Both the position numbers and the translations under genes were made by a program. 64,000 bases of DNA from Planctomycetota bacterium (GTDB lineage Bacteria > Planctomycetota > UBA1135 > GCA-002686595): contig JACRIN010000008.1 in NCBI GenBank assembly GCA_016220085.1, positions 62,001-126,000 of the forward strand. The letters are read 5' to 3'. The notes under the pieces are model-generated. The model did no database searches. It was not told where the DNA came from and was given only the letters and a program-made list of their open reading frames with translations. This document shows positions 9,392-18,315 of this stretch, in pieces; within the stretch, counting starts at the first letter, position 1, and every line of letters starts with the position of its first letter.

Positions 9392-10182
9392 TGCTCGCGT
9401 GGCTCTGTTGGCTCGGCTTGCAGGCGGTGCAGCTCGAAGCGCCGGTCGGTTTGACCGCGCGCGTCGGCGACGTGGTGCTCGCGGGCTCCGAGCTCGAAGT
9501 CGCGCCGCTCGTGAAAGACTCGCCGCTGACCGTGCGCATCACGCGCGTCGCGCCGCACGGCGACGCGTTCCGCTACGACTTCGAGCTCGTCGGGCTCGAG
9601 CCCGGCACCCACGAGCTCGCGCCCTACCTGCGTCGCAAGGACGCGAGCGCGATCGGCGAGCTCGCCGCGCCGAAGCTCGTCGTCCGCACCAGCCTCGCCG
9701 ACGGCCAGGTGCTGCCGCACCATCCGCCCGCGGGACCGACGGTGCGCTTCGGCGGCTACACCGCGTTGCTCTGGACCGCCGGGGTGGTCTGGATCGTCGG
9801 CTTGGTCGCGATCCTCTACGCCGGCCGCCGTCGGCGCGCTCGCGAGCACGCGGAGCAGCGACCGAAGACGCTCGCGGAACGATTGGAGCCGCTGGTGCGG
9901 AGCGCGATCGCCGGCGAGCTCGGTCGCAGCGAGCGCGCGGCGCTCGAGCTCGGGCTCGTCGCGTATTGGACGCGTCGGCTCGGTTGGGAAGCGGAGCGGC
10001 CCGACCATGTGCTGCCGAAGCTGCGCGCGCATCCGGAGGCCGGGCCGTTGTTGGTCGGGCTCGAGCAATGGCTCCACGCGCCCGGCAAGCCCGTGGTCGA
10101 TCTCGAAGCGTTGCTCGCGCCGTACCGCAGCCTGCCCGCCGACGCGCTGACGCTGGAGTCCGCGGGAACGAGCCTGGGCTGA
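9391..10182 (+). CDS. Single-pass membrane protein of MoxR/VWA cluster
   Basis: 263 residues starting at the ATG that overlaps the DUF58 stop by one base. It has a short N-terminal hydrophobic segment (MLAWLCWLGLQAVQL, possible signal peptide), an extracytoplasmic region rich in beta strands (VGLTARVGDVVLAGSELEV), one strong membrane helix at about 127-148 (LLWTAGVVWIVGLVAILYAG), and a basic cytoplasmic tail. The position corresponds to the DUF4381-like or BatD-like membrane subunits found in MoxR/VWA operons of other phyla, but I see no decisive motif, so only the topology and context are claimed. Confidence 0.75.
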   Translation: MLAWLCWLGLQAVQLEAPVGLTARVGDVVLAGSELEVAPLVKDSPLTVRITRVAPHGDAFRYDFELVGLEPGTHELAPYLRRKDASAIGELAAPKLVVRTSLADGQVLPHHPPAGPTVRFGGYTALLWTAGVVWIVGLVAILYAGRRRRAREHAEQRPKTLAERLEPLVRSAIAGELGRSERAALELGLVAYWTRRLGWEAERPDHVLPKLRAHPEAGPLLVGLEQWLHAPGKPVVDLEALLAPYRSLPADALTLESAGTSLG

Positions 10183-10184
10183 GC

Positions 10185-11111
10185 ATGGAAGCCCTCTCGC
10201 TCTTCCGGCACGCGTGGGTGCTCGCGTTCCTGGTGCTGCCGGCGGCGCTCGCGTTGTGGACGTGGATGCGCGCGGGCAGCGGCATCGCGTTGCCGTTCGA
10301 CCACGCGCGCGGCGGCAGCGGTCGCTGGTTGCGCGTGACGCTGCAGAGCGCGGAAACGTTGCCCGCGTTGGTGCTCGCGCTCGCGATCGTGCTCGCCGCC
10401 GGCCCGCAAGCGTGGGACGTGCCGAAGTCGAAGCGCGTGCTGACGAACATCGAGTTCTGCGTCGACGTCTCCGGCAGCATGACCGCGAAGTTCGGCGACG
10501 GCGATCGCTACGCGGGGGCGATGTCGGCGATCACCCAGTTCGTCGAGCAGCGCCAGGGCGACGCGTACGGATTGACGTTTTTCGGCAACAACGTGCTGCA
10601 CTGGGTGCCGTTGACCACCGACATCTCGGCGATCCAGCACGCGCCGCCGTTCATGCATCCGCGGAACCTGCCGGGTTGGTTCCAGGGCACGATGATCGGC
10701 AAGGCGCTGCGCGCGTGCCGCAAGGTGCTCGTCGAGCGCGACGAAGGCGACCGGATGATCATCCTGGTCAGCGACGGCGAGAGCTTCGACCTCGAGGACG
10801 GCGCCGACGAGGAGATCGCGAAAGAGCTCCGCGCCGACGGCATCGTCGTCTACATGGTCCACATCGGCGACGGCGACATCCCGGCGACGGTCGTGCGCAT
10901 CGCCGCGCTGAGCGGCGGCGAGGCGTTCAAGCCCGAGGACAAGGACGGGCTCGCCCACGTCTTCGCGCGCATCGACTCGATGCAGAAGACGCGGATGGAG
11001 AAGACGCGCTCCGAAGCGACCGACGACTTCGTGCCGTGGAGCTTCGCGGGCCTGGTGCTGCTCGGCGCGCTGCTCTTGTGCTCGTTCGGACTGAGGGCGA
11101 CGCCGTGGTAG
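10185..11111 (+). CDS. BatA-like membrane VWA protein
   Basis: 308 residues, ATG two bases after the previous stop. Two N-terminal membrane helices (around 8-27 and 55-75) are followed by a von Willebrand factor A domain with an intact MIDAS motif DVSGSM, a downstream Thr-containing loop (FQGTMIGKAL) and the late LVSDGES strand. A last membrane helix (SFAGLVLLGALLLCSFGL) lies near the C-terminus. This topology matches BatA-type proteins of aerotolerance-like operons, which place a VWA domain beside the membrane. The last seven bases overlap the next gene. Confidence 0.88.
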   Translation: MEALSLFRHAWVLAFLVLPAALALWTWMRAGSGIALPFDHARGGSGRWLRVTLQSAETLPALVLALAIVLAAGPQAWDVPKSKRVLTNIEFCVDVSGSMTAKFGDGDRYAGAMSAITQFVEQRQGDAYGLTFFGNNVLHWVPLTTDISAIQHAPPFMHPRNLPGWFQGTMIGKALRACRKVLVERDEGDRMIILVSDGESFDLEDGADEEIAKELRADGIVVYMVHIGDGDIPATVVRIAALSGGEAFKPEDKDGLAHVFARIDSMQKTRMEKTRSEATDDFVPWSFAGLVLLGALLLCSFGLRATPW

Positions 11112-12217
11112 ACGACCTGCTCTACCCGTTGATCGTCGGCGCCGCGGAGTTCGTGCTCGCGAGCCTCGCCGAGGCGATCCACGCGAGGCGCGTGCGCCGG
11201 CTCGCAGGCCTCGCGTTCGGCCCGACGCGCCGCCCGCACGCCTGGGCGCACGCGGCCCCGGTGCTGCGGGTGCTCGGCGCGACCGCGGCGGGGTGGGGGC
11301 TCTCGACGTTGCTGTGGCTCGAACCGCAGCGCTACGAGATCGGCACCGAGGCGACGCTCGCGGCGCGCGACCCCGAGCACATCCTGATCGCGCTCGACGT
11401 CAGCCCGAGCATGCGCCTCGTCGACGCTGGCCCGAAGAAGACCGAGAGTCGGATGGCGCGCGCTCGCGCCCTGATGGAGTCGTTCTTCGACCGCGTGCCG
11501 CTCGAGGTCTGCCGCGTCAGCGTCGTCGCGTTCTACAACGGCGCGAAGCCGGTGGTCGTCGACACGCAGGACTTCGAGGTCGTCCGCAACATCCTCGGCG
11601 ACCTGCCGATGCACTACGCGTTCCCGGCGGGGCGCACCAAGCTCTTCGACGGGCTCGAGGAAGCGGCGCGTCTCGCCAAGCCCTGGAATCCGCGCAGCAC
11701 GACGCTCGTCGTGCTCAGCGACGGCGACACGGTTCCGTCGACGGGGATCCCGCGCATGCCGCCCTCGGTGCGCAGCGTGATCGTCGTCGGCGTCGGCGAT
11801 CCGACCGTCGGCAAGTTCATCGACGGTCGACACTCGCGTCAGGACGTGTCGACGTTGAAGCAGGTCGCCGCGCGGCTCGGCGGCGCCTTCCACAACGGCA
11901 ACGAGAAGCAGCTCGGCTCGAGCCTGATCGCCGATGCGATGGGGTTGGAGGAGCAGAGCGTCTTCCAACGCTTGTCGCGCCGGGAGTACGCGTTGATCGC
12001 CAGTCTGGCGGGCGCGCTCGCGTACGCGGTCCTGCCGCTCTTGCTCGCCGCTTTCGGCACCGCGTTCCGGCCCGGCGTCCGCCGTTTCGCCGTCGCGCCC
12101 GAGAGGTCGGGGACGAAGGCGTTCGCGAACTCGTCCTCCGGGCGTTCGAGCCCCGACCACTCGATCACGAGATCGCGCGAGGTGGGTCAACGCCGCGCCG
12201 CGGCGGGGATAGAATGA
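11105..12217 (+). CDS. BatB-like membrane VWA protein
   Basis: 370 residues from a GTG at 11105 that overlaps the preceding gene by 7 nt. An ATG start is not available near the N-terminus, so coupling to the upstream gene is likely. One or two hydrophobic segments at the N-terminus (LLYPLIVGAAEFVLASLAEA and a helix near 60-75) precede a VWA domain with MIDAS DVSPSM and a conserved LVVLSDGDT strand. A C-terminal membrane helix follows (ASLAGALAYAVLPLLLAAFG). It is the second VWA gene in tandem, as in BatA/BatB pairs. The charged C-terminal tail looks disordered. Confidence 0.85.
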   Translation: MVDDLLYPLIVGAAEFVLASLAEAIHARRVRRLAGLAFGPTRRPHAWAHAAPVLRVLGATAAGWGLSTLLWLEPQRYEIGTEATLAARDPEHILIALDVSPSMRLVDAGPKKTESRMARARALMESFFDRVPLEVCRVSVVAFYNGAKPVVVDTQDFEVVRNILGDLPMHYAFPAGRTKLFDGLEEAARLAKPWNPRSTTLVVLSDGDTVPSTGIPRMPPSVRSVIVVGVGDPTVGKFIDGRHSRQDVSTLKQVAARLGGAFHNGNEKQLGSSLIADAMGLEEQSVFQRLSRREYALIASLAGALAYAVLPLLLAAFGTAFRPGVRRFAVAPERSGTKAFANSSSGRSSPDHSITRSREVGQRRAAAGIE

Positions 12218-12263
12218 GCGCCGTCCCGAACGCCTTGCCGCGTCCGCGCGGAAAGAGGAACGC

Positions 12264-12890
12264 ATGAAGAAGCTCGTCCTGTTCGCGTGGCTGCTCGCGC
12301 CCGTCGCGGCAGTCGCGTACCACTACGGTCCCGGTCAGGATCGCCTGCGCGACGACGAAGCGTCCGCCGCGGCGCAACACGCCCAAGCGCTCGCGACCGA
12401 GGCGCGAGAAATCGCCGCCGCGGACGGCGACGCCGCCGCGCGCAGCCTGTGGGCGCAAGCCGAGCAAGCGTACGCCGAGGCGCTCGCCGCGCTGCCGAAC
12501 GGACGGGTCGCCGAGGCACGGATGCTGCGGCTCGAGCACGCGAAGGCGCAGATGTTCGTCAGCCAACTACCGGACGCGCGTCGGACGCTCGCGGGGCTCG
12601 TCGAAGAGCTCTCCGCCGACGCGAGCGCCGATCCGAAGCTGCTCGACGAAGCGCGCGACGCGCTGGCGAACGCTCAGTACTACACGACGTGGCTGATGCG
12701 GCTCGAAGGCGCTGCGCGTGAGGAATGGGAGCCCGAGATCGAAGCCTCGCGGCAGAACTACAAGCTCGTCGCCGAGCGCGCGAGCGACGCGGAGCAACGC
12801 GAGCTCGCCGCGCAGAACGTCGAGAGCTCGATCCGGCTCGCACGGATGGACTTGAAGGACCTGCAAGGTCTGCCGTTGCCCTCGCAGTGA
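12264..12890 (+). CDS. Membrane-anchored TPR-like protein, possible TGA readthrough
   Basis: 208 residues with an N-terminal signal anchor (MKKLVLFAWLLAPVAAVAY) and an otherwise helical, Ala/Glu-rich body with TPR-like spacing (AEQAYAEALAALPNGRVAEARML, read in pieces). It stands where BatC-like TPR proteins occur in related operons. A TAGAAT hexamer at about 12210 could be a -10 element. The frame stays open for 39 codons after the TGA at 12888-12890 (see the separate entry), so the natural product may be longer. The function is unknown; the link to the VWA proteins is inferred from position. Confidence 0.75.
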   Translation: MKKLVLFAWLLAPVAAVAYHYGPGQDRLRDDEASAAAQHAQALATEAREIAAADGDAAARSLWAQAEQAYAEALAALPNGRVAEARMLRLEHAKAQMFVSQLPDARRTLAGLVEELSADASADPKLLDEARDALANAQYYTTWLMRLEGAAREEWEPEIEASRQNYKLVAERASDAEQRELAAQNVESSIRLARMDLKDLQGLPLPSQ

Positions 12891-13010
12891 CAGGGTTGCG
12901 GTAGCGGCCGCGGTCGCGGCTCGAAGAACAAGCCCAAGGCGAAAAGTCAGCAACCCAAGGATGCGCGCGGCGCCGGTTCCGGCCCGCCGCCGGACGGCTC
13001 CGGTTCTTGA
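12888..13010 (+). other. In-frame TGA with 39-codon open extension
   Basis: After TGA 12888-12890 the same frame continues with QGCGSGRGRGSKNKPKAKSQ and a Gly/Ser/Pro-rich end to a second TGA at 13008-13010. If the first TGA were decoded, the junction would read U-Q-G-C, a UxxC pattern seen in redox selenoproteins. A hairpin GCCGC-GGTC-GCGGC lies at 12907-12920, with its loop beginning 22 nt after the TGA. The TGA is followed by C, a leaky context in many bacteria. Forty open codons are not rare at this GC content, so this is only a candidate. A TGC-to-TGA mutation or a sequencing error would give the same picture. Confidence 0.35.
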
Positions 13011-13182
13011 AGTCGGATCGTCGGGTCGGCGCGCCGGGCCGGAGCTCGAGTCGACGATCGAGCTTAGGCTCGAGCCGGCGCTCGGGCTCGGCATCGCGCG
13101 GGCGTGACGCCGACGAGCTCCCGCCCGCGAACGTCAGTCCATGGAAGTCAGCCCGCGAAGTGCTGTTTGGGGGAGTGAGAGC

Positions 13183-16100
13183 ATGTTGAGCTGGAAACGC
13201 GCGCTCGGCGTCGTCGCTGTGGCCTGGCTGTGCCAACCGTCGCTTGCGCAGCAAGTGATCCGAATCGGTGACGGCGAGATGGTCGTGTTCGGCGACGACG
13301 GCGAGATGTTCGACCCGTCGATGCTGGAGGGCACGGCGCAAGCGCCCAACGCGGCCGGGGCCGCCGGCGCCGTCTCGCCGCGGCAGCAGAAGTTCGCGCA
13401 GCTCGAGTTCAACCGCCGGCCGAGCGCGATCCTCGCGGCGTGGGCGACGCCGCTGAAGCCGTCCGCGGACGCCGAGGCCGAGAGATCGCCCGCGGATGCT
13501 GGCGCCGCGAAGTCGGCGTCGGAAACCGAGCCCGCGAAGCCCGCCGCGGACGTCGCGGACGCGAAAATCATCGATCCCGCGAAACCCGCCGACACCGAGC
13601 CCGTCGCCGCGCCGAAGACGCCGGAGGAAGAAGCCGCCGCGAAGGCCGCGGCCGAGGCAGCGGCGAAGGCCGCCGAAGCCGCCGCGAAAGCCGCGGAAGC
13701 GGCGAAGAAGCAGGCGGAGGAAGCCAAGGCGCTCGAGGCGGAGCTCGCGCTCTTCCAACGCCGCGTCACGCTCGGCGAGTGGTCGGCGGTGCAGGAGTAC
13801 CTGAAGGGCCTGACCGAAGCCGAGCGCAAGGCGGGCTACGCGCGCCTGCTGCAATCGCTCGCGCAAGGTCCGCGCGACCGCCCGCAGGTTCCGCCGCAGG
13901 GTCAGCAGTACATCGAGAAGAACCGCTTCGCGCCGTCCGACGTCGTCGCACTCGCGCGCTCGGCGCCCGATGGCTTGGAGAAGGAGCACCTCGCGTCGCT
14001 CGGTCGCATCCTCGCGCAGGCGCTGGAGCAAGGTCACCAGCTCGAGCGGTTCCTCGAGGAAGCGCGGCCGTTGCTCGGGACGCCCGAGTGTCCGCTCGAT
14101 CGACGTCAGCTCGCGCTCCTTCTGGTCGCCGCGAACCAACCGCACGCGCTCGAAGGCTTGATCCCGAGCGTCGAGGAGGCGCTCGGCGCGAACGATCGCG
14201 AGGCGCTCAACCTGATCTCGCGCCATTGCCTCGCGCAGAACGATCGCGAGCCGAAGGTCGCGTGGCTCGAGCAGGCGTGGGCCGCGACGCTCGCGGTGCT
14301 CGCCGTCGGCGAAGTCGACGAGGAAGCGAAGAACGAGGCGCTGCAGCGCGCCGTCGCGCTCGCACCGAAGCTGAAGAAGGAGCTCGGTCAGGCTTGGCTC
14401 GACGAGAGCTTCACGTCGCGGCCCGAACGCGGAATGGAGATCCTCTCTCGCATCGGTTCGGCCGCGTCGACGTCGCTCTCGGCGAGTCCGCACGACTCGG
14501 ACGCGCGGCGGGTGCTGCTCGAGCTGCAGACGACCGCCGCGAACGCGCTGATCGCCGCCGCGCCCGAGCGTGCGAAGGAATGGAGCGCGAAGCTGCAGTT
14601 GCTCGCGCTCAACTGGCTCGCGGAAGCCGACGTCACGCAGCAGTTCGACGAATCGAGCTCGCTCGGTCCGCGGCGCCAACGCGATCGTTGGGGCAACTAC
14701 TACTACTGGAGCTGGAACAACGGCCGCAACCCGAACGCGCCGACCGCGGTGACGACGGAGAAGATCCTCGAGATCCGCCCGAGCGACGCGTGGCTCGAAC
14801 TGCTCGAACCGAGCTTGTCCCCGCGCTTTCGCATGCTCTTCGCGCACCTCTTCCTGAAGGTCGGCGAGGACGCGCAGGCGTTCCCGTACATCGAGGGCAT
14901 CGCGGCGAGCTTGCCGCGGCAGGGGAAGGAGCTCGCCGACGAATTCGTGCGCGTGTGGACGAAGAACCACGACCCGAACCAAGCTCGGCAGCAGGAGAAC
15001 CAGTACATCTTCTATTACGGCTTCGAGGAGCGCGCGAACGGCATCCCGCTGACGCGCTCGAAGCAGGAGCGCAACCTCACCGAGCTCGCCGAGTGGGTCG
15101 CGCGGTTGAAGCAGCTCCCGATCGAGGTCGACGATCAGCTCGTCACCGCCGCGTTCACCACCGCGCACAGCACCGCGGAGGTCTATCGCCTCGAAACGAT
15201 CGAGCGCATCTTCGGCTCGGTCGCCGCGCTCGAGCCCTCGATGCTCGCGTCGCTCGCGCAGGGGATGCGCACGAACTTGCTGACGATCTGGCGCGATCCG
15301 GCGCTGCAGGAGGAGAAGAAGACCAAGCGTCGCCAGGCGGACATCCAGGCCGAGGTGCTGCGCGGCTACGAGCTCGCGTACACGACGGTCGAGAAAGCGC
15401 TCGCCGATCACCCGACGAGCTGGCAACTCCACCTCGCGAAGGCCGCGCTGGCGCACGACGAGAACGACTATCGTCGCGAGCTCGCGAAGGACGGCGAGTT
15501 CAGCTCCCGTCGCGAGGCCGCGTTCGCGCTGTTCCACCGCGCCGCCGAGCTCTATCGCGAAGCGCTGCCGACGCTGGAGGAGGAGAAGGAGTCGACCGAG
15601 GTCTACGACCTATGGTTCAACGCCGCGCTCGGCTCGTGCGACCTGCGCGCGCTCGACGAGGAGAAACAGCTCGCGAGCGGGGAGATCCCGTCGATCCGCG
15701 AGGCGTTGCTCGCGCTGCCCGCCGATCGACAAGAGCGGCACATCGGCAAGTTCGCGGGCTCGCTTTTCACCAAGATGTCGGCGGTGAAGCCGGTCTGCAA
15801 GGTGCGCTTCGTGCGCGAGGGGCTCGCGATCGTCGGCGAGCACAAGCTCGCCGCGGAAGCGCGCGAGGTGTTCGACTACTACGGCGACTTGGTGACCGAG
15901 ATCCAGCTCCGCACGACGCTCGACGGAGGCGATCGCGTCGGCCACGAGGCTCCGTTCGGCCTGCTCGTCGAGCTGCGTCACACCCGCGAGATCGAGCGCG
16001 AGGCCGGCGGCTTCGCCAAGTACCTGCAGAACCAGAACGCGCAGAACTTCTCCTACAACTACGGCCGGCCGACCGAGGACTACCGCGACAAGTTCGAGAG

Positions 16101-17067
16101 CACCGCGCGAGCCGCGCTCTCCGAGCACTTCGACGTCCAATCGGTGACGTTCAACGATCCGGCGACCAAGTCGAAGGCTGACAGCGAGTACGGCTGGCGC
16201 CGCACGCCCTACGCGTACGTCCTGCTGAAGTCGAAGGGCCCGCAGGTCGATCGCATCCCGCCGCTGCGCCTCGATCTCGACTTCCTCGACACCTCGGGCT
16301 ACGCGGTGCTGCCGATCGAGTCGGCGGCGATCCCGATCGATTCGAACACGGCCGACGACGACGCGCGGACGGTCGAGAAGCTGGCGATCACGCAGACGCT
16401 CGACGAGCGCCACGCGGCGAAGCAGAAGCTCGTCCTCGAGATCAAGGCGACCGCGCGTGGGCTCGTCCCCGAGCTCGATCGGCTCGTCGACTTCGCACCG
16501 GAGGGTTTCGACGTCGCGGAGAGCGACGACGGCGGGCTTTCGATCGCCAAGTTCGACGAGGACGGCGAGCGCGTGCTGAGCGAGCGCCTGTGGACGCTGA
16601 CGCTCCAGGCGAAGCCAGAGCTCGAGCGATTGCCGACGACGTTCGCGTTCGCGACGGCGAAGACCCCAGAGACGACGATGGAGCTCTTCCGCTTCGTCGA
16701 CGCGGACCTCGCCAAGGCGGAACCGACGGTGCAGCTCGAACAGGTGTACGGCGAGACCAGCAAGAGCTGGATCGGCTGGACGCTCGGTGCCGCCGTGCTG
16801 GTGATCGGCGGCATCGTGCTGTGGCTGCGCCGCGAGCGCACGGTCGTCCTGGAGCCGCAGCGCTTCCGCGTGCCCGATCCGGTGACGCCGTTCACGGTGC
16901 TCGGCCTGCTGCGCGAGATCGAATCGCACGACGGTCTCGACGCGTCGTCGAAGCGCGAGCTCGCGGGCACGATCGCGACGCTCGAGGAAGGCTACTTCGC
17001 CGACAAGCCGGGCGATCGACCGGACCTGCGTTCGATCGCGGAGGCGTGGGCCGGCCGCGCGACCTGA
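13183..17067 (+). CDS. 1294-residue secreted/membrane protein of VWA cluster
   Basis: The start at ATG 13183 is preferred because it has a GGGGGAG ribosome site upstream and begins a clear signal peptide (MLSWKRALGVVAVAWLCQPSLAQ); an in-frame ATG at 13141 is less likely. After an acidic region come Ala/Lys/Glu-rich heptads (about 145-190) that look like a coiled coil or flexible spacer, then a long helical, TPR-like region, a Tyr/Asn-rich patch near 505-520 (NYYYWSWNNG), a beta-rich region at about 940-1190, one membrane helix near 1205-1225 (WIGWTLGAAVLVIGGIVLWL) and a short cytoplasmic tail. I do not recognise a named family. Its place after the MoxR/VWA genes suggests a scaffold or client of that machinery. 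Confidence 0.75.
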   Translation: MLSWKRALGVVAVAWLCQPSLAQQVIRIGDGEMVVFGDDGEMFDPSMLEGTAQAPNAAGAAGAVSPRQQKFAQLEFNRRPSAILAAWATPLKPSADAEAERSPADAGAAKSASETEPAKPAADVADAKIIDPAKPADTEPVAAPKTPEEEAAAKAAAEAAAKAAEAAAKAAEAAKKQAEEAKALEAELALFQRRVTLGEWSAVQEYLKGLTEAERKAGYARLLQSLAQGPRDRPQVPPQGQQYIEKNRFAPSDVVALARSAPDGLEKEHLASLGRILAQALEQGHQLERFLEEARPLLGTPECPLDRRQLALLLVAANQPHALEGLIPSVEEALGANDREALNLISRHCLAQNDREPKVAWLEQAWAATLAVLAVGEVDEEAKNEALQRAVALAPKLKKELGQAWLDESFTSRPERGMEILSRIGSAASTSLSASPHDSDARRVLLELQTTAANALIAAAPERAKEWSAKLQLLALNWLAEADVTQQFDESSSLGPRRQRDRWGNYYYWSWNNGRNPNAPTAVTTEKILEIRPSDAWLELLEPSLSPRFRMLFAHLFLKVGEDAQAFPYIEGIAASLPRQGKELADEFVRVWTKNHDPNQARQQENQYIFYYGFEERANGIPLTRSKQERNLTELAEWVARLKQLPIEVDDQLVTAAFTTAHSTAEVYRLETIERIFGSVAALEPSMLASLAQGMRTNLLTIWRDPALQEEKKTKRRQADIQAEVLRGYELAYTTVEKALADHPTSWQLHLAKAALAHDENDYRRELAKDGEFSSRREAAFALFHRAAELYREALPTLEEEKESTEVYDLWFNAALGSCDLRALDEEKQLASGEIPSIREALLALPADRQERHIGKFAGSLFTKMSAVKPVCKVRFVREGLAIVGEHKLAAEAREVFDYYGDLVTEIQLRTTLDGGDRVGHEAPFGLLVELRHTREIEREAGGFAKYLQNQNAQNFSYNYGRPTEDYRDKFESTARAALSEHFDVQSVTFNDPATKSKADSEYGWRRTPYAYVLLKSKGPQVDRIPPLRLDLDFLDTSGYAVLPIESAAIPIDSNTADDDARTVEKLAITQTLDERHAAKQKLVLEIKATARGLVPELDRLVDFAPEGFDVAESDDGGLSIAKFDEDGERVLSERLWTLTLQAKPELERLPTTFAFATAKTPETTMELFRFVDADLAKAEPTVQLEQVYGETSKSWIGWTLGAAVLVIGGIVLWLRRERTVVLEPQRFRVPDPVTPFTVLGLLREIESHDGLDASSKRELAGTIATLEEGYFADKPGDRPDLRSIAEAWAGRAT

Positions 17068-17187
17068 ACGCGCTGCGTCACTTCGGACGCGCGGGCTCCG
17101 CGTGAGCTCGCCGGCACCGTCGAGCGCGGGATGGCGTTCGCTGCGTTCGCGGCGTAGCGTCGTGCGCGGTTCGACCAAGGAGACGCC

Positions 17188-18315
17188 ATGACGGGGTTCA
17201 TTCGACACATTCCCGGGGTCAAGTCGCGGCCGCGCGCGCCGGAGAACGGCTGCAAAGGCGTCGGCGTGCTCGGGCTGCACGAGGGACGCACGCTGCTCGT
17301 CGGCCTCGAGCGCATCGCGAGCGCGCGCGCCGTCGCGGGGTGCGATCTGTCGGAGGAGAAGCTCGCCGCGTCGCGCGCGGAGCGGCCCGAGCTCTTCTAC
17401 ACCACCGACTACGACGAGTTGCTCGCGCGCCCGGACGTCGAGATCGTCGCGATCTACACGCCCGACGCGTTGCACGGCGAGCACGTTGCGCGCGCGTTCG
17501 AGGCCGGCAAGGACGTGATCTGCACCAAGCCGCTGGTCAACTCCGTGGCCGACGCGCGGCGCGTGCTCGCCGCGGCGCGCAAGACGAAACGGCGCCTGCT
17601 CGTCGGCCAGAGCACGCGCTTCTTCGAGCCCTTCCTGCGCCAGCGCGCGGCGTTCGAGCGCGGCGAACTCGGCGCGCTCGAGCTCGTCGACGCGCACTAC
17701 ATCCACCGCATGGATTGGTACTACGCGAAGAGCCCGTGGGCGGTTCGCGACACCGACTGGGTGTTCCTCGGGCTCAGTCACCCGATCGATCTCGTGCGCT
17801 GGTACTGCGGTCGCATCGAGGAAGTGCAGGCGTTCGGCACGACGAGCGCGCTCGGACGTGAGCACGGGCTCGCCGGCTTCGACGTCTACGTCGTCAACCT
17901 GCGCACGTCGGACGGCCGCGTTGCGCGCGCGCTCGGGCACTATGGCTGCGAGGAATTGCCGGCGGCGCGCAATTGCATCGAGCTCTTGCTCTACGGCTCG
18001 AAAGGCACGAGCCTCGCGCAGTACCACGACATGCGCTACACGCACACCGCCGTCGACGGGACCCAGGTCGTCGAGGATCCGCTGTATGCGCTGCGCGAGT
18101 ACTACTTCAACAGCGAGGTGCACGGGATGCACTACGGCGAGTTCGCGAACTACGCCGACCACTTCGCGCGCGGGCTCATCGACGGCACGCCGTGCTCGCC
18201 GGAGCTCGAGGAGGGGCTCGAGACGTTCTGCGTGATGGAAGCGGTGCGCCGTTCGGCCAGGACGCGCGCGCCGGTCGCCGTGGGCAGCGTCCACGACGAG
18301 GTCTTCGGCGCATGA
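17188..18315 (+). CDS. Gfo/Idh/MocA-family oxidoreductase
   Basis: 375 residues. The N-terminal half has the NAD(P)-binding Rossmann layout of the family (GVGVLGLHEGRTLL, then the acidic end of strand 2 in GCDLSEEK), followed by VAIYTPDALHGEHVARAFEAG read in pieces and the catalytic-type Lys-Pro of DVICTKPLV (EKP in most relatives, TKP here). The C-terminal domain contains DWVFLGLSHPIDLVRW, a likely substrate-facing His helix. Members oxidise or reduce sugars and cyclitols. The gene overlaps the following sugar-kinase-like gene by 4 nt (ATGA), which suggests one carbohydrate pathway. The glycine-rich motif is atypical (GLHEGR in place of GxGxxG). Confidence 0.85.
   Translation: MTGFIRHIPGVKSRPRAPENGCKGVGVLGLHEGRTLLVGLERIASARAVAGCDLSEEKLAASRAERPELFYTTDYDELLARPDVEIVAIYTPDALHGEHVARAFEAGKDVICTKPLVNSVADARRVLAAARKTKRRLLVGQSTRFFEPFLRQRAAFERGELGALELVDAHYIHRMDWYYAKSPWAVRDTDWVFLGLSHPIDLVRWYCGRIEEVQAFGTTSALGREHGLAGFDVYVVNLRTSDGRVARALGHYGCEELPAARNCIELLLYGSKGTSLAQYHDMRYTHTAVDGTQVVEDPLYALREYYFNSEVHGMHYGEFANYADHFARGLIDGTPCSPELEEGLETFCVMEAVRRSARTRAPVAVGSVHDEVFGA

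Noticed and set aside
13610-13740. Ala/Lys-rich repeats as a possible DNA tandem repeat or CRISPR-like array
   Set aside because: The repeats are imperfect GCC/GCG/AAG codon runs encoding an Ala/Lys/Glu-rich coiled-coil or spacer within the 1294-residue protein. There are no spacers or fixed-length units.
12559-15537. 992-codon minus-strand frame under the 1294-residue protein
   Set aside because: The translation is Arg/Leu/Glu-rich and lacks domains and start signals. The plus strand has a signal peptide, membrane helix and ribosome site.
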